Positions 18,436 through 27,202 of a DNA stretch of 39,589 nt are shown here, in pieces. The translations under genes and the position numbers were made by a program. Position 1 is the first letter of the stretch. Each line of letters begins with the position of its first letter. The notes beneath the pieces are model-generated. The model was not told where the DNA came from, did not search any database, and saw nothing but the letters and a program-made list of their open reading frames with translations. The DNA is from Giesbergeria sp. (GTDB taxonomy: Bacteria > Pseudomonadota > Gammaproteobacteria > Burkholderiales > Burkholderiaceae_C): the NCBI GenBank assembly GCA_023150295.1, contig JAKLLE010000031.1, positions 1-39,589 of the forward strand, in the 5' to 3' direction.

Positions 18436-19467
18436 TTACGCGATTTCAGCCCAAGGCAGGGGCCGAGCGCCGTCTGCAAACAGCGGGTGCGCCTGCGCCT
18501 CCTCCAGCGTGAGCACCGGGGTCACGCAGGCATCCGCCTGCGCGAAGCGTTCGCCCCACACGGCCAGTGGCTGCGAGGCCACGAGTTGCGCCACCTCGGC
18601 GCGCAGGGCTGCGCAGTCGGCCGAGCCCGGCAGCTGCCCGCGCTGCCAGTGGCGCTGCACCCAGTCGGGGCGCTCAAAGACTTCGCACGCCACCTTCCAG
18701 AACTTGAACTCCAGTGCGCCCACGGCCAGGTGGCGGCCATCCTGCGTGGCGTAGAAGTTGTAGCAGGGCAGCACGCCATTGAGCAGATCCTCGCCCGCGC
18801 CGGGGCGGCGCCCCAGCAGCGGTGCCAGCATGGCGCCCGTGGCCTTGGGCATGACCAGTTGGGCGTGCAGGCCGTGGACCATGCTCACGTCCAGGTGTCT
18901 GCCCTGGCCCGTACGCTGCATCTCGAACACGGCCGCCAGCACGGCGATGCAGGCCATGGCGCTGCCGCCCGCCAGGTCGCCCCACTGCACGTTGGACAGT
19001 GCCAGCTCACCCGTGGGCGCGCGCATCTGGTCCAGCACGCCTGACAGCGCCATGAAGTTGAGGTCGTGCCCCGCCTTCTGCGCCCAGGGGCCGTGCTGGC
19101 CGTAGCCGGTGATGGACACCATCACCAGGCGCGGGTTCAGCGCGTGCAGCGTGGCCGCATCCAGCCCCAGGCCCTGCAGCACGCCGGGGCGGAAGCTGTC
19201 GAGCAGCACGTCGGCCTCCTGCACCCAGGTGCGCAGGCGATCCAGGTCGGCGCTGCTGCGGAAGTCGATCGTGCGGCATTCCTTGCCGTGGTTGAGCGCC
19301 TCGAACAATGCCGCCAACGGCCGCGCCGGGTCACCCTCGGGCGGTTCCACCTTGACGATGGCGGCACCCAGGTCGGCCAGCAGGCGCGTGGCGAACGGCC
19401 CCGGCAGGTTGCGCGTGAGGTCGAGCACGCGCAGGCCGGACAGCAGTGGTGGCACATCCATGCCCAT
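18436..19467 (-). CDS. CaiB/BaiF family protein, alpha-methylacyl-CoA racemase-like
   Basis: The 343-residue protein has the family III CoA-transferase fold. Motifs are LDLTRNLPGPFATRLLADLG near the N-terminus, GYGQHGPW, GHDLNFMALSGVLD (H134), WGDLAGGS (D164) and LAVGALEFKFW (E253). H134, D164 and E253 align with H126, D156 and E241 of the Mycobacterium alpha-methylacyl-CoA racemase MCR. Racemisation of 2-methylacyl-CoA is therefore more likely than CoA transfer. Such a racemase lets 2R-methyl-branched acyl-CoAs enter beta-oxidation, which fits its neighbours. The ATG overlaps the upstream acyl-CoA dehydrogenase stop as TGATG. Confidence 0.87.
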   Translation of the reverse strand: MGMDVPPLLSGLRVLDLTRNLPGPFATRLLADLGAAIVKVEPPEGDPARPLAALFEALNHGKECRTIDFRSSADLDRLRTWVQEADVLLDSFRPGVLQGLGLDAATLHALNPRLVMVSITGYGQHGPWAQKAGHDLNFMALSGVLDQMRAPTGELALSNVQWGDLAGGSAMACIAVLAAVFEMQRTGQGRHLDVSMVHGLHAQLVMPKATGAMLAPLLGRRPGAGEDLLNGVLPCYNFYATQDGRHLAVGALEFKFWKVACEVFERPDWVQRHWQRGQLPGSADCAALRAEVAQLVASQPLAVWGERFAQADACVTPVLTLEEAQAHPLFADGARPLPWAEIA

Positions 19468-20633
19468 CACAACCCCATCTGTTTCGCGATGATTTCGTTC
19501 ATGATCTCGTGCGTGCCGCCACCGATCGAGAGGATGCGGTTGTCGCGGTACAGGCGCTCGACCAGCGACTCGCGCATGTAGCCCATGCCGCCAAAGATCT
19601 GCACCGCCTCGTCGGTCACCATGGTGGACACCGAGGTGGCGAAGTTCTTGGCCATGGAGACCTCGGCGATCGCCGACTCGCCCGCCTGCATGCGCGCGGC
19701 GCAGCGGTAGGTGTACTCCCGCGCCACGTTCACCTGCGTGGCCATCTCGGCCAGCTTGTGGCGGATGACCTGGTGCTTGGACAGCGGCTTGCCGAAGGTG
19801 GTGCGCTCCTTCACGTAGGCCAGGCATTGCTCCAGCGCGAGCTGGGCCGTCATGTAGGCCATGATGGCCAGGCTCAAGCGCTCGGCCTGGAAGTTGGCCA
19901 TGATGGTGAAGAAGCCCGAGTTCTCCGGCCCCAGCAGGTTTTCTGCGGGCACACGGCAGTCCTGGAAGAACAGCTCGGCCGTATCAGACGCCCACCAGCC
20001 CATCTTCTTCAGGTTGCGCCCCACGGTAAAGCCCGGGGTGTCCTTCTCGATGAGCAGCAGCGACACGCCGCCAAAGCCCGCCTCGCCTGTGCGCACGGCC
20101 ACCGTGTAGTAGTCGGCGCGCGTGCCCGAAGTGATGAAGGTCTTGGAGCCGTTGACCACGTAGTGGTCGCCGTCGCGCACCGCGCGGGTCTTGAGGTTGG
20201 CCACGTCCGAGCCGCCGCTGGGCTCGGTGATGGCCAGGGCGATGATCTTCTCGCCCGCCAGCACCTGCGGCACGATGCGTGCCTTCAGCGCCTTCGAGCC
20301 CGTGCGCCAGACCGGCGGCAGGCCGATGTCCAGCGAGCCCAGGCTGGCAACAAAGCCGCCCGAGCCGCTGCGCATCAGTTCCTCGCTGGCCGCCACCTTC
20401 AGGAACACATCCTGCTCGCCAGACCCGCCAAACTCGGTCGGATGGCCGATGCTCAGCAGGCCCAGGCCGCCCGCCTGTGGGTAGATCTCGCGCGGGAAAG
20501 CGCCCGCCTCTTCCCATTCGTCAATGTGCGGCTTGACGGCCTCGTTGACGAAGCGGCGCATGGTGTCGCGCACCATGCCGTGCGTTTCGTTGAAGTAGTC
20601 GACGTAAACGCTGCTCAATGCCTTGTCACGCAT
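19467..20633 (-). CDS. acyl-CoA dehydrogenase (second in the operon)
   Basis: This FAD enzyme carries out the first oxidation of an acyl-CoA to the trans-2-enoyl-CoA. The 388-residue protein has the signature ITEPSGGSDVANLKTRA, FITSGTRAD, a central ERTTFGKPLSKHQ segment and the C-terminal GGMGYMRESLVERLYRD. The chosen start (MRDKALSS) has GGAGG at 7 nt and overlaps the FadB-like gene by 8 bases. The usual catalytic glutamate of the YEGT type is replaced by glycine (SIGGGTHEIM). By my hand alignment the alternative glutamate of the LCAD/IVD type is Gln, so the catalytic base is not obvious. The chain-length preference cannot be told. Confidence 0.93.
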   Translation of the reverse strand: MRDKALSSVYVDYFNETHGMVRDTMRRFVNEAVKPHIDEWEEAGAFPREIYPQAGGLGLLSIGHPTEFGGSGEQDVFLKVAASEELMRSGSGGFVASLGSLDIGLPPVWRTGSKALKARIVPQVLAGEKIIALAITEPSGGSDVANLKTRAVRDGDHYVVNGSKTFITSGTRADYYTVAVRTGEAGFGGVSLLLIEKDTPGFTVGRNLKKMGWWASDTAELFFQDCRVPAENLLGPENSGFFTIMANFQAERLSLAIMAYMTAQLALEQCLAYVKERTTFGKPLSKHQVIRHKLAEMATQVNVAREYTYRCAARMQAGESAIAEVSMAKNFATSVSTMVTDEAVQIFGGMGYMRESLVERLYRDNRILSIGGGTHEIMNEIIAKQMGL

Positions 20634-22773
20634 CCTCGAACCTCCGGTTTTCCTGCGCCATCTGAACCAGAATGGCCGCAGGCTCAAAGCGCGCGCCATG
20701 CTGCTGTGCCAGTTCGCGCGAGCGCGCTACGAAGCGCTGTACGCCCATGGCGTTGATGAACTGCAGCGCCCCGCCCTGGTGCGGTGCGAAGCCCCAGCCG
20801 AAAATGGATCCGATGTTCGCGTCAGCCACCGAGCGCACCACGTTTTCCTCGAAGCAGCGCGCGGCCTCGTTGGCCTGGATGAACATCAGCCGGTCCACCA
20901 GCTCTTGCTGCGTGGGCTGGTCGGCGCGCGGCGGGTAGAGCGTGGTCAGCTCCGGCCACAGGTTTTTTTCCTTGCCCTGGTAGTCGTAAAAGCCTTTACC
21001 GGCCTTCTTGCCGACACGGCCCATCTCGGCGCACAGCGTGCGCAGCACCGCCTCGCCGGGGTGCGTGGGGTAGGTCTTGCCTTCGGCCTCCAGGTCGCGG
21101 CGCGTCTGGTCGCTCACATGCAGCGACAGGCTCAGCGAGACCTCATCCTGCAGGGCCAGCGGCGACATGGGCATGCCCGCCTTGACGCCCGCCACCTCGA
21201 TGGAGCGCGGATGCACCCCCTCGGCCAGCATGGCGATGCCCTCCATCACGTAGGTGGCGAACACGCGCGAGGTATAGAAACCGCGGCTATCGTTGACCAC
21301 GATGGGCGTCTTGCCGATCTGCAGCACGTAGTCGAAACCGCGTGCCAGCGTGGCGTCCGAGGTCTTCTCGCCCACGATGATCTCCACCAGCGGCATCTTG
21401 TCCACGGGCGAGAAGAAATGCAGGCCGATGAAGTGCGCCGGGCGGCGGCTCACCTGGGCGAGGCCCGTGATGGGCAGCGTGGAGGTGTTGGACGCGAACA
21501 CCGCGTCCTCGCCGATCACCGCCTCGGCCAACTTGGTGCAATCGGCCTTGATGGCACGGTCCTCGAACACGGCCTCGACCACCAGATCGCAGCCCTGCAG
21601 GTCTTCGTAGCGCGTGGTCGGCTGGATGCGCGCCAGCAGCGCATCGCGTTTCTCCTGCGTGGTCCTGCCGCGCGACAGGGCCTTGTCCAGCAGGCCCTGC
21701 GAGTAGGCCTTGCCCTTGTCGGCGTTTTCCTGCGTGGTGTCGAGCAGCACGACGTCGATGCCCGCCTTGGCCGACACATAGGCAATGCCCGCGCCCATCA
21801 TGCCCGCGCCCAGGATGCCCACCTTTTTCACCTTGCCTCGCGGCTGCTTGGCGGGGCGCGACTGGCCCTTCTTGATGGCATTGAGCTGGTACCACAGCGT
21901 GCCGATCATGTTCTTGCTGACCTGCGAGACGATGCAGGCCGCAAAGTAGCGCGACTCGACCTGCAGCGCGTTGTCGATGTCGAGCAGGCAGCCCTCGAAC
22001 AGGCAGCTCATGATGTGCGTGATGACCGGGTAGTTGCCATGCGCCTTGGCGTTGGCCATGGAGGGCGCGATGGCCAGCATCTGCACCACGGACGGACTCT
22101 TGCTGTCGCCGCCGGGGATGCGGAAGCCCTTGGCGTCCCAGGGCTGCACGGGCTTGGGATTGGCCAGGCACCAGTCACGCGCCTTTTGCAGCAGTTCTTC
22201 GCGCGAGGCCGCCAGCTCGTTGACGATGCCCAGGCCCTTGGCCTTGGCGGGGCTCAGCTCGGTGCCCTGGGTGATGAGCTCAAAGCTCTTCTGGATGCCG
22301 ATCAGGCGCGGCAGGCGCTGCGTGCCACCGGCGCCGGGCAGCAGGCCCAGCTTGACCTCGGGCAGGCCGATCTTGGCCCTGGGGTCGTCAATGGCGAAGC
22401 GGGCGTGGCAGGCCAGTGCCAACTCCAGGCCGCCGCCCAGCGTGGTGCCATTGAGGGCGGCCACCACGGGCTTGCCGCATTTCTCCATGCGGCGCAACAG
22501 GGCCTTGAGCTCCTCGCCCAACTGGAAGGCCTGCTCCACCGTGGTGATCTGGCTGAGCTGGTCGATGTCGGCACCGGCGATGAAGCTGGACTTGCCCGAG
22601 GTGAGCACCAGCCCTTTGAGGCCTTCTTCCTTCTCCAGGCGATCGAGCAGCGTGGCAAAACGGCCCAGCAGTTCGGGCGTGAGCACGTTCATGGCGCGGC
22701 CCGGCTGGTCGAAAGTGACCAGACCAACGCCGCTGGCGTCCACTTCGAAAGTGACGAAATCTTGCTGTGTCAT
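20626..22773 (-). CDS. FadB-like bifunctional enoyl-CoA hydratase / 3-hydroxyacyl-CoA dehydrogenase
   Basis: This enzyme catalyses the second and third steps of beta-oxidation. The 715-residue protein (E. coli FadB 729) has an N-terminal crotonase domain (about 1-190) with [14 protein letters not shown] and [20 protein letters not shown]. An NAD-binding domain starts at about 312 ([16 protein letters not shown]), with the catalytic His region [19 protein letters not shown]-terminal 3-hydroxyacyl-CoA dehydrogenase domains follow. The start at 22773 has GAGG at 7-nt spacing, 13 bases after the thiolase stop. Together with the thiolase it would form the trifunctional beta-oxidation complex. Confidence 0.95.
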   Translation of the reverse strand: MTQQDFVTFEVDASGVGLVTFDQPGRAMNVLTPELLGRFATLLDRLEKEEGLKGLVLTSGKSSFIAGADIDQLSQITTVEQAFQLGEELKALLRRMEKCGKPVVAALNGTTLGGGLELALACHARFAIDDPRAKIGLPEVKLGLLPGAGGTQRLPRLIGIQKSFELITQGTELSPAKAKGLGIVNELAASREELLQKARDWCLANPKPVQPWDAKGFRIPGGDSKSPSVVQMLAIAPSMANAKAHGNYPVITHIMSCLFEGCLLDIDNALQVESRYFAACIVSQVSKNMIGTLWYQLNAIKKGQSRPAKQPRGKVKKVGILGAGMMGAGIAYVSAKAGIDVVLLDTTQENADKGKAYSQGLLDKALSRGRTTQEKRDALLARIQPTTRYEDLQGCDLVVEAVFEDRAIKADCTKLAEAVIGEDAVFASNTSTLPITGLAQVSRRPAHFIGLHFFSPVDKMPLVEIIVGEKTSDATLARGFDYVLQIGKTPIVVNDSRGFYTSRVFATYVMEGIAMLAEGVHPRSIEVAGVKAGMPMSPLALQDEVSLSLSLHVSDQTRRDLEAEGKTYPTHPGEAVLRTLCAEMGRVGKKAGKGFYDYQGKEKNLWPELTTLYPPRADQPTQQELVDRLMFIQANEAARCFEENVVRSVADANIGSIFGWGFAPHQGGALQFINAMGVQRFVARSRELAQQHGARFEPAAILVQMAQENRRFEDA

Positions 22774-22786
22774 GGGTTCGCCTCGT

Positions 22787-23992
22787 TCAAACGCGTTCGA
22801 TGATGGTGGCGATGCCCATGCCGGCACCGACGCACAGGGTGGCCAGGGCCGTGGACTTGCCGGTGCGCTCCAGCTCGTCCAGCGCCGTGCCCAGGATGAT
22901 GGCGCCCGTGGCGCCCAGCGGGTGGCCCATGGCAATGGCGCCGCCGTTGACGTTCACGCGGTCGAGCGAGACGCCCAGGTCGCGCGCCGTCTTCATGGGC
23001 ACGGTGGCAAAGGCTTCGTTCACCTCCCACAGGTCGATGTCCGACACCGCCATGCCCGCCTTGGCCAGGGCCTTGCGCACCGCGGGCGTGGGGCCGGTCA
23101 GCATGATGGTGGGCTCGGAGCCGATGACGGAGCACATGCGCACCTTGGCGCGGGGCTTGAGGCCGGCCTTGTCGCCTGCTGCCTTGCTGCCCAGCAGCAT
23201 CAGCGCCGCGCCATCGACAATGCCCGAGGAGTTGCCCGCGTGGTGGTGGTGGTGGATTTTTTCGATGGTGGTGTACTTGTCCAGCGCGGTGGAATCAAAG
23301 CCCATGCTGCCCATCATCTCGAACGAGGGGTTGAGCTTGGCGAGCGACTCGACCGAGGTGCCGGGGCGCACGGTCTCATCACGGTCCAGCATCACCATGC
23401 CGTTGATGTCCGTGACCGGCACGATGGAGCGCGCAAAACGCTCTTCGGCCTGGGCCCGCGCGGCGCGGCGGTGGGACTCGGCGGCGAAGGCGTCCAGATC
23501 CTGGCGGCCAAAGCCCTCCAGCGTGGCGATCAGGTCCGCGCTGATGCCCTGCGGAATGAAGGCCGTGCCGCTGTTGACGCGCGGATCCATGACCCAGGCG
23601 CCGCCATCGCTGCCCATGGCCCAGCGGCTCATGGACTCCACGCCACCCGCAACCACCATGTCTTCCATGCCCGACATGATCTTGGCCGTGCCCAGGTTGA
23701 CGGACTCCAGGCCCGAGGCACAGAAGCGCGACTGCGTCACGCCCGCCACGGTTTGCGCCCAGCCCGCGTCCAGCACGGCGGTGCGGGCAATGTCGGCGCC
23801 CTGCTCGCCCACGGGCGTGACGCAGCCCAGCACCAGGTCATCGACCAGCGAGGTGTCGAGCCGGTTGCGCGCCTGCAGCGCCTGCAGCAGCGTGCGCAGC
23901 AGCCACACGGGCGTGGCCTGGTGCAGGCTGCCGTCCTTCTTGCCCTTGCCGCGCGGGGTGCGGACGGCGTCGTAAATATAGGCTTCGGTCAT
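22787..23992 (-). CDS. thiolase (acetyl-CoA C-acyltransferase)
   Basis: This is the last step of beta-oxidation, releasing acetyl-CoA. The 401-residue protein has the nucleophile C91 in [32 protein letters not shown] (active-site His) and the C-terminal CVGAGMG (second Cys). AAGGAG lies 5 bases before the ATG. It follows the first acyl-CoA dehydrogenase by 40 bases and precedes the FadB-like gene by 13. It contains an unusual run of five histidines (H247-H251, in [13 protein letters not shown]), next to the conserved GNSSGI motif near the CoA pocket. Confidence 0.95.
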   Translation of the reverse strand: MTEAYIYDAVRTPRGKGKKDGSLHQATPVWLLRTLLQALQARNRLDTSLVDDLVLGCVTPVGEQGADIARTAVLDAGWAQTVAGVTQSRFCASGLESVNLGTAKIMSGMEDMVVAGGVESMSRWAMGSDGGAWVMDPRVNSGTAFIPQGISADLIATLEGFGRQDLDAFAAESHRRAARAQAEERFARSIVPVTDINGMVMLDRDETVRPGTSVESLAKLNPSFEMMGSMGFDSTALDKYTTIEKIHHHHHAGNSSGIVDGAALMLLGSKAAGDKAGLKPRAKVRMCSVIGSEPTIMLTGPTPAVRKALAKAGMAVSDIDLWEVNEAFATVPMKTARDLGVSLDRVNVNGGAIAMGHPLGATGAIILGTALDELERTGKSTALATLCVGAGMGIATIIERV

Positions 23993-24032
23993 GGAAGCTC
24001 CTTGATGAATGGTTGAATGGACAGGTCTGGCG

Positions 24033-25187
24033 TCACAGGAAGCGCGAGGCCAGTTCCTTCATGATTTCGTTGGTACCGCCGTAGATGCGCTGCACGCGGG
24101 CATCGGCATACAGGCGGGCGATGGGGTATTCCTTCATGTAGCCGTAGCCGCCAAACAGCTGCAGGCATTCGTCGATCAGCTTGCACTGGTTGTCGCTGAT
24201 CCAGTACTTGATGAGCGCCGCGCGGTCCACGCCCAGCTCGCCCTTGAGGTGCGCCACCATGGCCGCATCGACGAGTGCGCGCGAGGCCATCAGCAACGCC
24301 TGGCATTCGGCCAGCTTGAAGCGCGTGTTCTGGAACGCAAAGATGGGCTTGCCAAAGGCCTTGCGCTCTTTCGTGTAGGCCAGCGTTTCCTGCATGGCCA
24401 GTTCCATGGCGGCAATGCCTGCCACGGCAACGATCAGGCGCTCCTGCGGCAGCTCCTGCATGAGCTGGATGAAACCCATGCCTTCTTGCCCACCCAGCAG
24501 GTTGGAGGCAGGCACCACCACGTCGTCAAAGAACAGCTCCGAGGTGTCCTGCGCATCCATGCCCAGCTTGTCGAGGTTGCGACCCCGGCGGAAGCCCTGC
24601 ACCTCATCAGTCTCGACCACCATCAGCGACATGCCCTGCGCGCCCTGGTCCTTGTCGGTCTTGCAGACCACGATGACGAGGTTGGCCAGTTGGCCGTTGG
24701 TGATGAAGGTCTTGCTACCGTTGATGCGGTAGCTCTCACCTTCCTTGATGGCCGTGGTGCGCACGCCCTGCAGGTCCGAGCCCGTGCCGGGCTCGGTCAT
24801 GGCGATGGCGCCAATCAGTTCGCCCGTGGCCAGGCGCGGCAGCCAGCGCTTTTTCTGTTCTTCAGTGCCGTGGTGCAGGATGTAAGGCGCCACGATGCCT
24901 GAGTGCAGCGAACCGCCAAAGCCCGAAATGCCCGCTGTACCCTGGGCCAGGATCAGCACGGCCTCGTGGCCGAAGTCACCGCCCGCGCCGCCGTATTCCT
25001 CGGGCATTGACGCGCACAGAAAGCCATTGGCCCCGGCCTCTTCCCAGGCACTGCGATCCATCATGCCGGCCTGGCGCCAGGCTTCATCCTTGGGAGCCCA
25101 TTGCTCCTTGAAAAAACGGCTGGCCGTATCGAACAGCATCTGGTGCTCGTCGGTCATCCAGGCGGCGGCGAAGTTGTGAATGGCCAT
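24033..25187 (-). CDS. acyl-CoA dehydrogenase (first in the operon)
   Basis: This FAD-dependent acyl-CoA dehydrogenase is the first gene of the beta-oxidation operon. The 384-residue protein has AMTEPGTGSDLQGVRTTA, FITNGQLANL, the ERKAFGKPIFAFQ segment and a C-terminal GGYGYMKEYPIARLYADARVQ. The C-terminal position of the MCAD-type base is Gly (IYGGTNEIM). A glutamate at the long-chain/isovaleryl-type position (AAMELAMQETLAYTK) is present, suggesting an LCAD-like active site. AAGGAG lies 7 bases before the ATG. A predicted TetR operator is about 60 bases upstream of the start. Confidence 0.95.
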   Translation of the reverse strand: MAIHNFAAAWMTDEHQMLFDTASRFFKEQWAPKDEAWRQAGMMDRSAWEEAGANGFLCASMPEEYGGAGGDFGHEAVLILAQGTAGISGFGGSLHSGIVAPYILHHGTEEQKKRWLPRLATGELIGAIAMTEPGTGSDLQGVRTTAIKEGESYRINGSKTFITNGQLANLVIVVCKTDKDQGAQGMSLMVVETDEVQGFRRGRNLDKLGMDAQDTSELFFDDVVVPASNLLGGQEGMGFIQLMQELPQERLIVAVAGIAAMELAMQETLAYTKERKAFGKPIFAFQNTRFKLAECQALLMASRALVDAAMVAHLKGELGVDRAALIKYWISDNQCKLIDECLQLFGGYGYMKEYPIARLYADARVQRIYGGTNEIMKELASRFL

Positions 25188-25246
25188 AGAAAGGCTCCTT
25201 GCAAATAATCGGTTCCATAACGCTTGCCAGCAGGCAGGGTATCTAC

Positions 25247-25262
25247 GGTAATCAGAATTACC
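25247..25262. promoter_or_regulatory. predicted TetR operator upstream of the beta-oxidation operon
   Basis: GGTAAT-CAGA-ATTACC is a perfect 6-bp inverted repeat with a 4-bp spacer, 59 bases upstream of the first acyl-CoA dehydrogenase start. The same half sites and spacing recur at 25426-25441 in front of tetR. I could not identify a convincing -10/-35 pair for the operon around it. Confidence 0.75.
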
Positions 25263-25403
25263 CATCCGATGACCGGGGAAAACCATGGCCATGGCCCAAG
25301 CCTGTCGGGTGCGCATTCTCTAGAAATAAGCAAATCAACGGGTAACGCATCAGTTCGGATGGTGACCAATACGGAACCATTGCGCAAGGTGACGCAAGTG
25401 CAT

Positions 25404-25433
25404 TTCACTGCCAATCCAATCATTTGGTAATAT
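25404..25433 (+). promoter_or_regulatory. candidate tetR promoter overlapping the operator
   Basis: TTCACT (25404-25409) and TAATAT (25428-25433) are 18 bases apart, each matching four of six consensus positions. The -10 lies within the operator. Transcription would begin at about the A of the ATG at 25442, predicting a leaderless mRNA. No Shine-Dalgarno sequence is present. Confidence 0.35.
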
Positions 25434-25441
25434 CAATTACC
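25426..25441. promoter_or_regulatory. predicted TetR autoregulatory operator
   Basis: GGTAAT-ATCA-ATTACC is a perfect 6-bp inverted repeat with a 4-bp spacer that ends on the base before the tetR ATG. It has the same half sites as the 25247-25262 site. A bound regulator here would block its own promoter. Confidence 0.75.
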
Positions 25442-26086
25442 ATGACGGAAAGCCATCGACCCCAAGCCAGCCCCGGCACTACGGAGCCAAGCTCCAGGCC
25501 GCCCCTGGCCGCCATGCGCAGCGACACCCTGGCACGCGTGGAAAAGGCCGTGCTGGAACTGTTTTCCAGCCGCGACTTCCACGAAGTGAGCCTGCACGAC
25601 GTGGCCCGCAGCGCCAATGTGTCGCTGCAGACCATCTACAAGTACTTCGGGAGCAAGGAAGCGCTGGTGTACAGCATGCTCGACATCATGCTGGGCCGCC
25701 TGGCCGAGCGCATGATCGACCACCTGCAAGGTATTGACGACGCGCGCGAGCGCCTGCGCAAGACCTGTTGGGTCACGCTGGACTATATGGACAAGCACCC
25801 GGCTGTGATGCTGCTGATGTTCACCGCCGTGCCCGTGTCACGGCACAAGAACATCGGCATTTACGAGAGTCCGGAGCTGATGGGCGCTTTTCTGGGCGTA
25901 TTCAAAGACGGCCAGGTACGCGGCGTGCTGAACCACCGCGTGTCCAGCAAGGTGTTGCTGGACGTATTCATGGGCATTGTGGGGCGCGTGGTGCTGATGC
26001 ACATCGTGCGCGGCGAGAAACGCCCGCTGACCGATCAGTTCGATGAACTGTTCCACATCCTGTGGCGTGCGATGTCGGCAGACTGA
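25442..26086 (+). CDS. TetR/AcrR family transcriptional regulator
   Basis: This is the likely repressor of the divergent beta-oxidation operon and of itself. The 214-residue protein has a 25-residue leader and then a TetR DNA-binding domain at about 30-75, with the helix-turn-helix SLHDVARSANVSLQTIYKYFGSKEAL. The all-helical C-terminal part probably binds a ligand; an acyl-CoA is the natural guess from context. The ATG at 25442 is chosen because an upstream in-frame TTG would place translated codons inside the operator. It has no ribosome-binding site and the operator abuts the start, so the mRNA may be leaderless. Confidence 0.92.
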   Translation: MTESHRPQASPGTTEPSSRPPLAAMRSDTLARVEKAVLELFSSRDFHEVSLHDVARSANVSLQTIYKYFGSKEALVYSMLDIMLGRLAERMIDHLQGIDDARERLRKTCWVTLDYMDKHPAVMLLMFTAVPVSRHKNIGIYESPELMGAFLGVFKDGQVRGVLNHRVSSKVLLDVFMGIVGRVVLMHIVRGEKRPLTDQFDELFHILWRAMSAD

Positions 26087-26224
26087 TGGGATAGACCCTC
26101 CGTCCTGTTCAACAACAGCTCTTAAGCAGTTCTTGGCCATCGGCTGATGTTCACTCCGCACCGTTTACCACGCTCTTCCACACCAAAGCATTTGCACTAC
26201 ATTTTGCTTTCGAAGAACAGCGCG

Positions 26225-26245
26225 CTGCGGGATTTTCACCCGCAG
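26225..26245. other. small hairpin between tetR and the OmpA-family gene
   Basis: CTGCGGG (26225-26231) and CCCGCAG (26239-26245) form a perfect 7-bp stem with a 7-nt loop. It could help end tetR transcription but lacks a T run. Confidence 0.35.
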
Positions 26246-26269
26246 GTGTGCAACCATACTAAGCGAACC

Positions 26270-26301
26270 AAAAAAAAGCCAGTCAGCACAAACTGACTGG
26301 C
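26270..26301 (-). terminator. rho-independent terminator of the OmpA-family gene
   Basis: The stem GCCAGTCA (26278-26285)/TGACTGGC (26294-26301) has an 8-nt loop and is followed on the minus strand by a run of eight T. It lies 43 bases beyond the stop. Confidence 0.85.
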
Positions 26302-26304
26302 AGT

Positions 26305-26320
26305 ACCCCGCTAGCGGGGT
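26305..26320. other. perfect 16-bp palindrome next to the terminator
   Basis: ACCCCGCTAGCGGGGT is fully self-complementary and lies between the OmpA-family stop and its terminator. It may form part of a double-hairpin terminator. Confidence 0.4.
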
Positions 26321-26343
26321 TTGATTGCGCGTTACGCAGAAGA

Positions 26344-26976
26344 TCAGTTGGCGCGGGTGCCGACCACTTCGATCTCGACGCGGCGGTTCTTGGCGCGACC
26401 TTCCTTGGTCTTGTTGTCAGCCACAGGCTGCTTCTCGCCCTTGCCTTCGGTGTACACGCGGCTCTTGTCGATGCCCTTGGACACCAAGTAAGCCTTCACG
26501 GCTTCGGCGCGGCGGATCGACAGCTTCTGGTTGTAGGCGTCAGAGCCAACGGAGTCGGTGTGACCCACGGCAATGATCACTTCCAGGTTGATGGCCTTGA
26601 CCTTGGAGGCCAGGTCGTCCAGCTTGGCCTTGCCTTCGGGCTTGAGGACAGCCTTGTCGAAGTCGAAGAAAGCGTCGGCAGCGTAGGTCACCTTGGAAGA
26701 GGTGGGTGTAGCGGGCTTGGCAGCCGGTGCAGCGGGTGCAGCAGCGGGAGCAGCGGGAGCAGCCGGTGCAGCAGCGGGAGCAGCCAGGGCGCCGTCGCAG
26801 CCAGGGGCGGCGGTGGCGGGCGTCCAGCCGGCATCGCGCCAGCACAGCTCGTTGGTGCCGTTCTTCCAGACCAGCTCGTTGGAGCCGTTCTTCCAGTTGT
26901 CAACGGTTTGTGCGCCAGCGGCAGTTGCGAGCGCTGCGGAGGCGATCAGCATCGCCACTTTGTTCAATTTCTTCAT
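26344..26976 (-). CDS. OmpA-family outer-membrane / peptidoglycan-binding protein
   Basis: The 210-residue protein is exported. A signal peptide spans about 1-22 (cleavage after AAGA). A short motif is repeated in tandem (WKNGSNELV, WKNGTNELCW) and followed by RDAGWTPATAAPGCDG. An Ala/Pro linker (about 63-92) leads to an OmpA C-terminal domain (about 95-205) with FDFDKAVLKPEGKAKLD, VGHTDSVGSDAYNQKLS and RRVEIEVVGTR. The OmpA-like domain is expected to bind peptidoglycan. There is no beta-barrel, unlike E. coli OmpA, but Burkholderiales OmpA-type proteins share the WKNGTNELCWRD segment. The ATG has GAGGAG at 4 nt. It is divergent from gyrA across a 226-base gap in which I could not place promoters with confidence. 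Confidence 0.92.
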   Translation of the reverse strand: MKKLNKVAMLIASAALATAAGAQTVDNWKNGSNELVWKNGTNELCWRDAGWTPATAAPGCDGALAAPAAAPAAPAAPAAAPAAPAAKPATPTSSKVTYAADAFFDFDKAVLKPEGKAKLDDLASKVKAINLEVIIAVGHTDSVGSDAYNQKLSIRRAEAVKAYLVSKGIDKSRVYTEGKGEKQPVADNKTKEGRAKNRRVEIEVVGTRAN

Positions 26977-27202
26977 GGTTCTCCTCTTGGGGAAAAAGGC
27001 GCAGCAGCAGCGCTGCGTAATCTGACGCAATTGGCGACCATCACCAAAAACGTTCAATTGATTGTGCCATAGCAATGCATTGCTTGCGGGTCAGGCCCTG
27101 GGCAGCGAACCGTGGAGCCACAAAATGGCCCGCACTTGTTGCGCACGCACCACAAGCGCTTGCGCCTAAAATGGACGCCCCTAGCCCCGACCGCCGCACC
27201 CC

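Noticed and set aside
26720-26800. Short tandem repeat (CRISPR-like or VNTR) in the OmpA-family gene
   Set aside because: It is an imperfect Ala/Pro codon repeat encoding the linker; there are no spacers or regular units.
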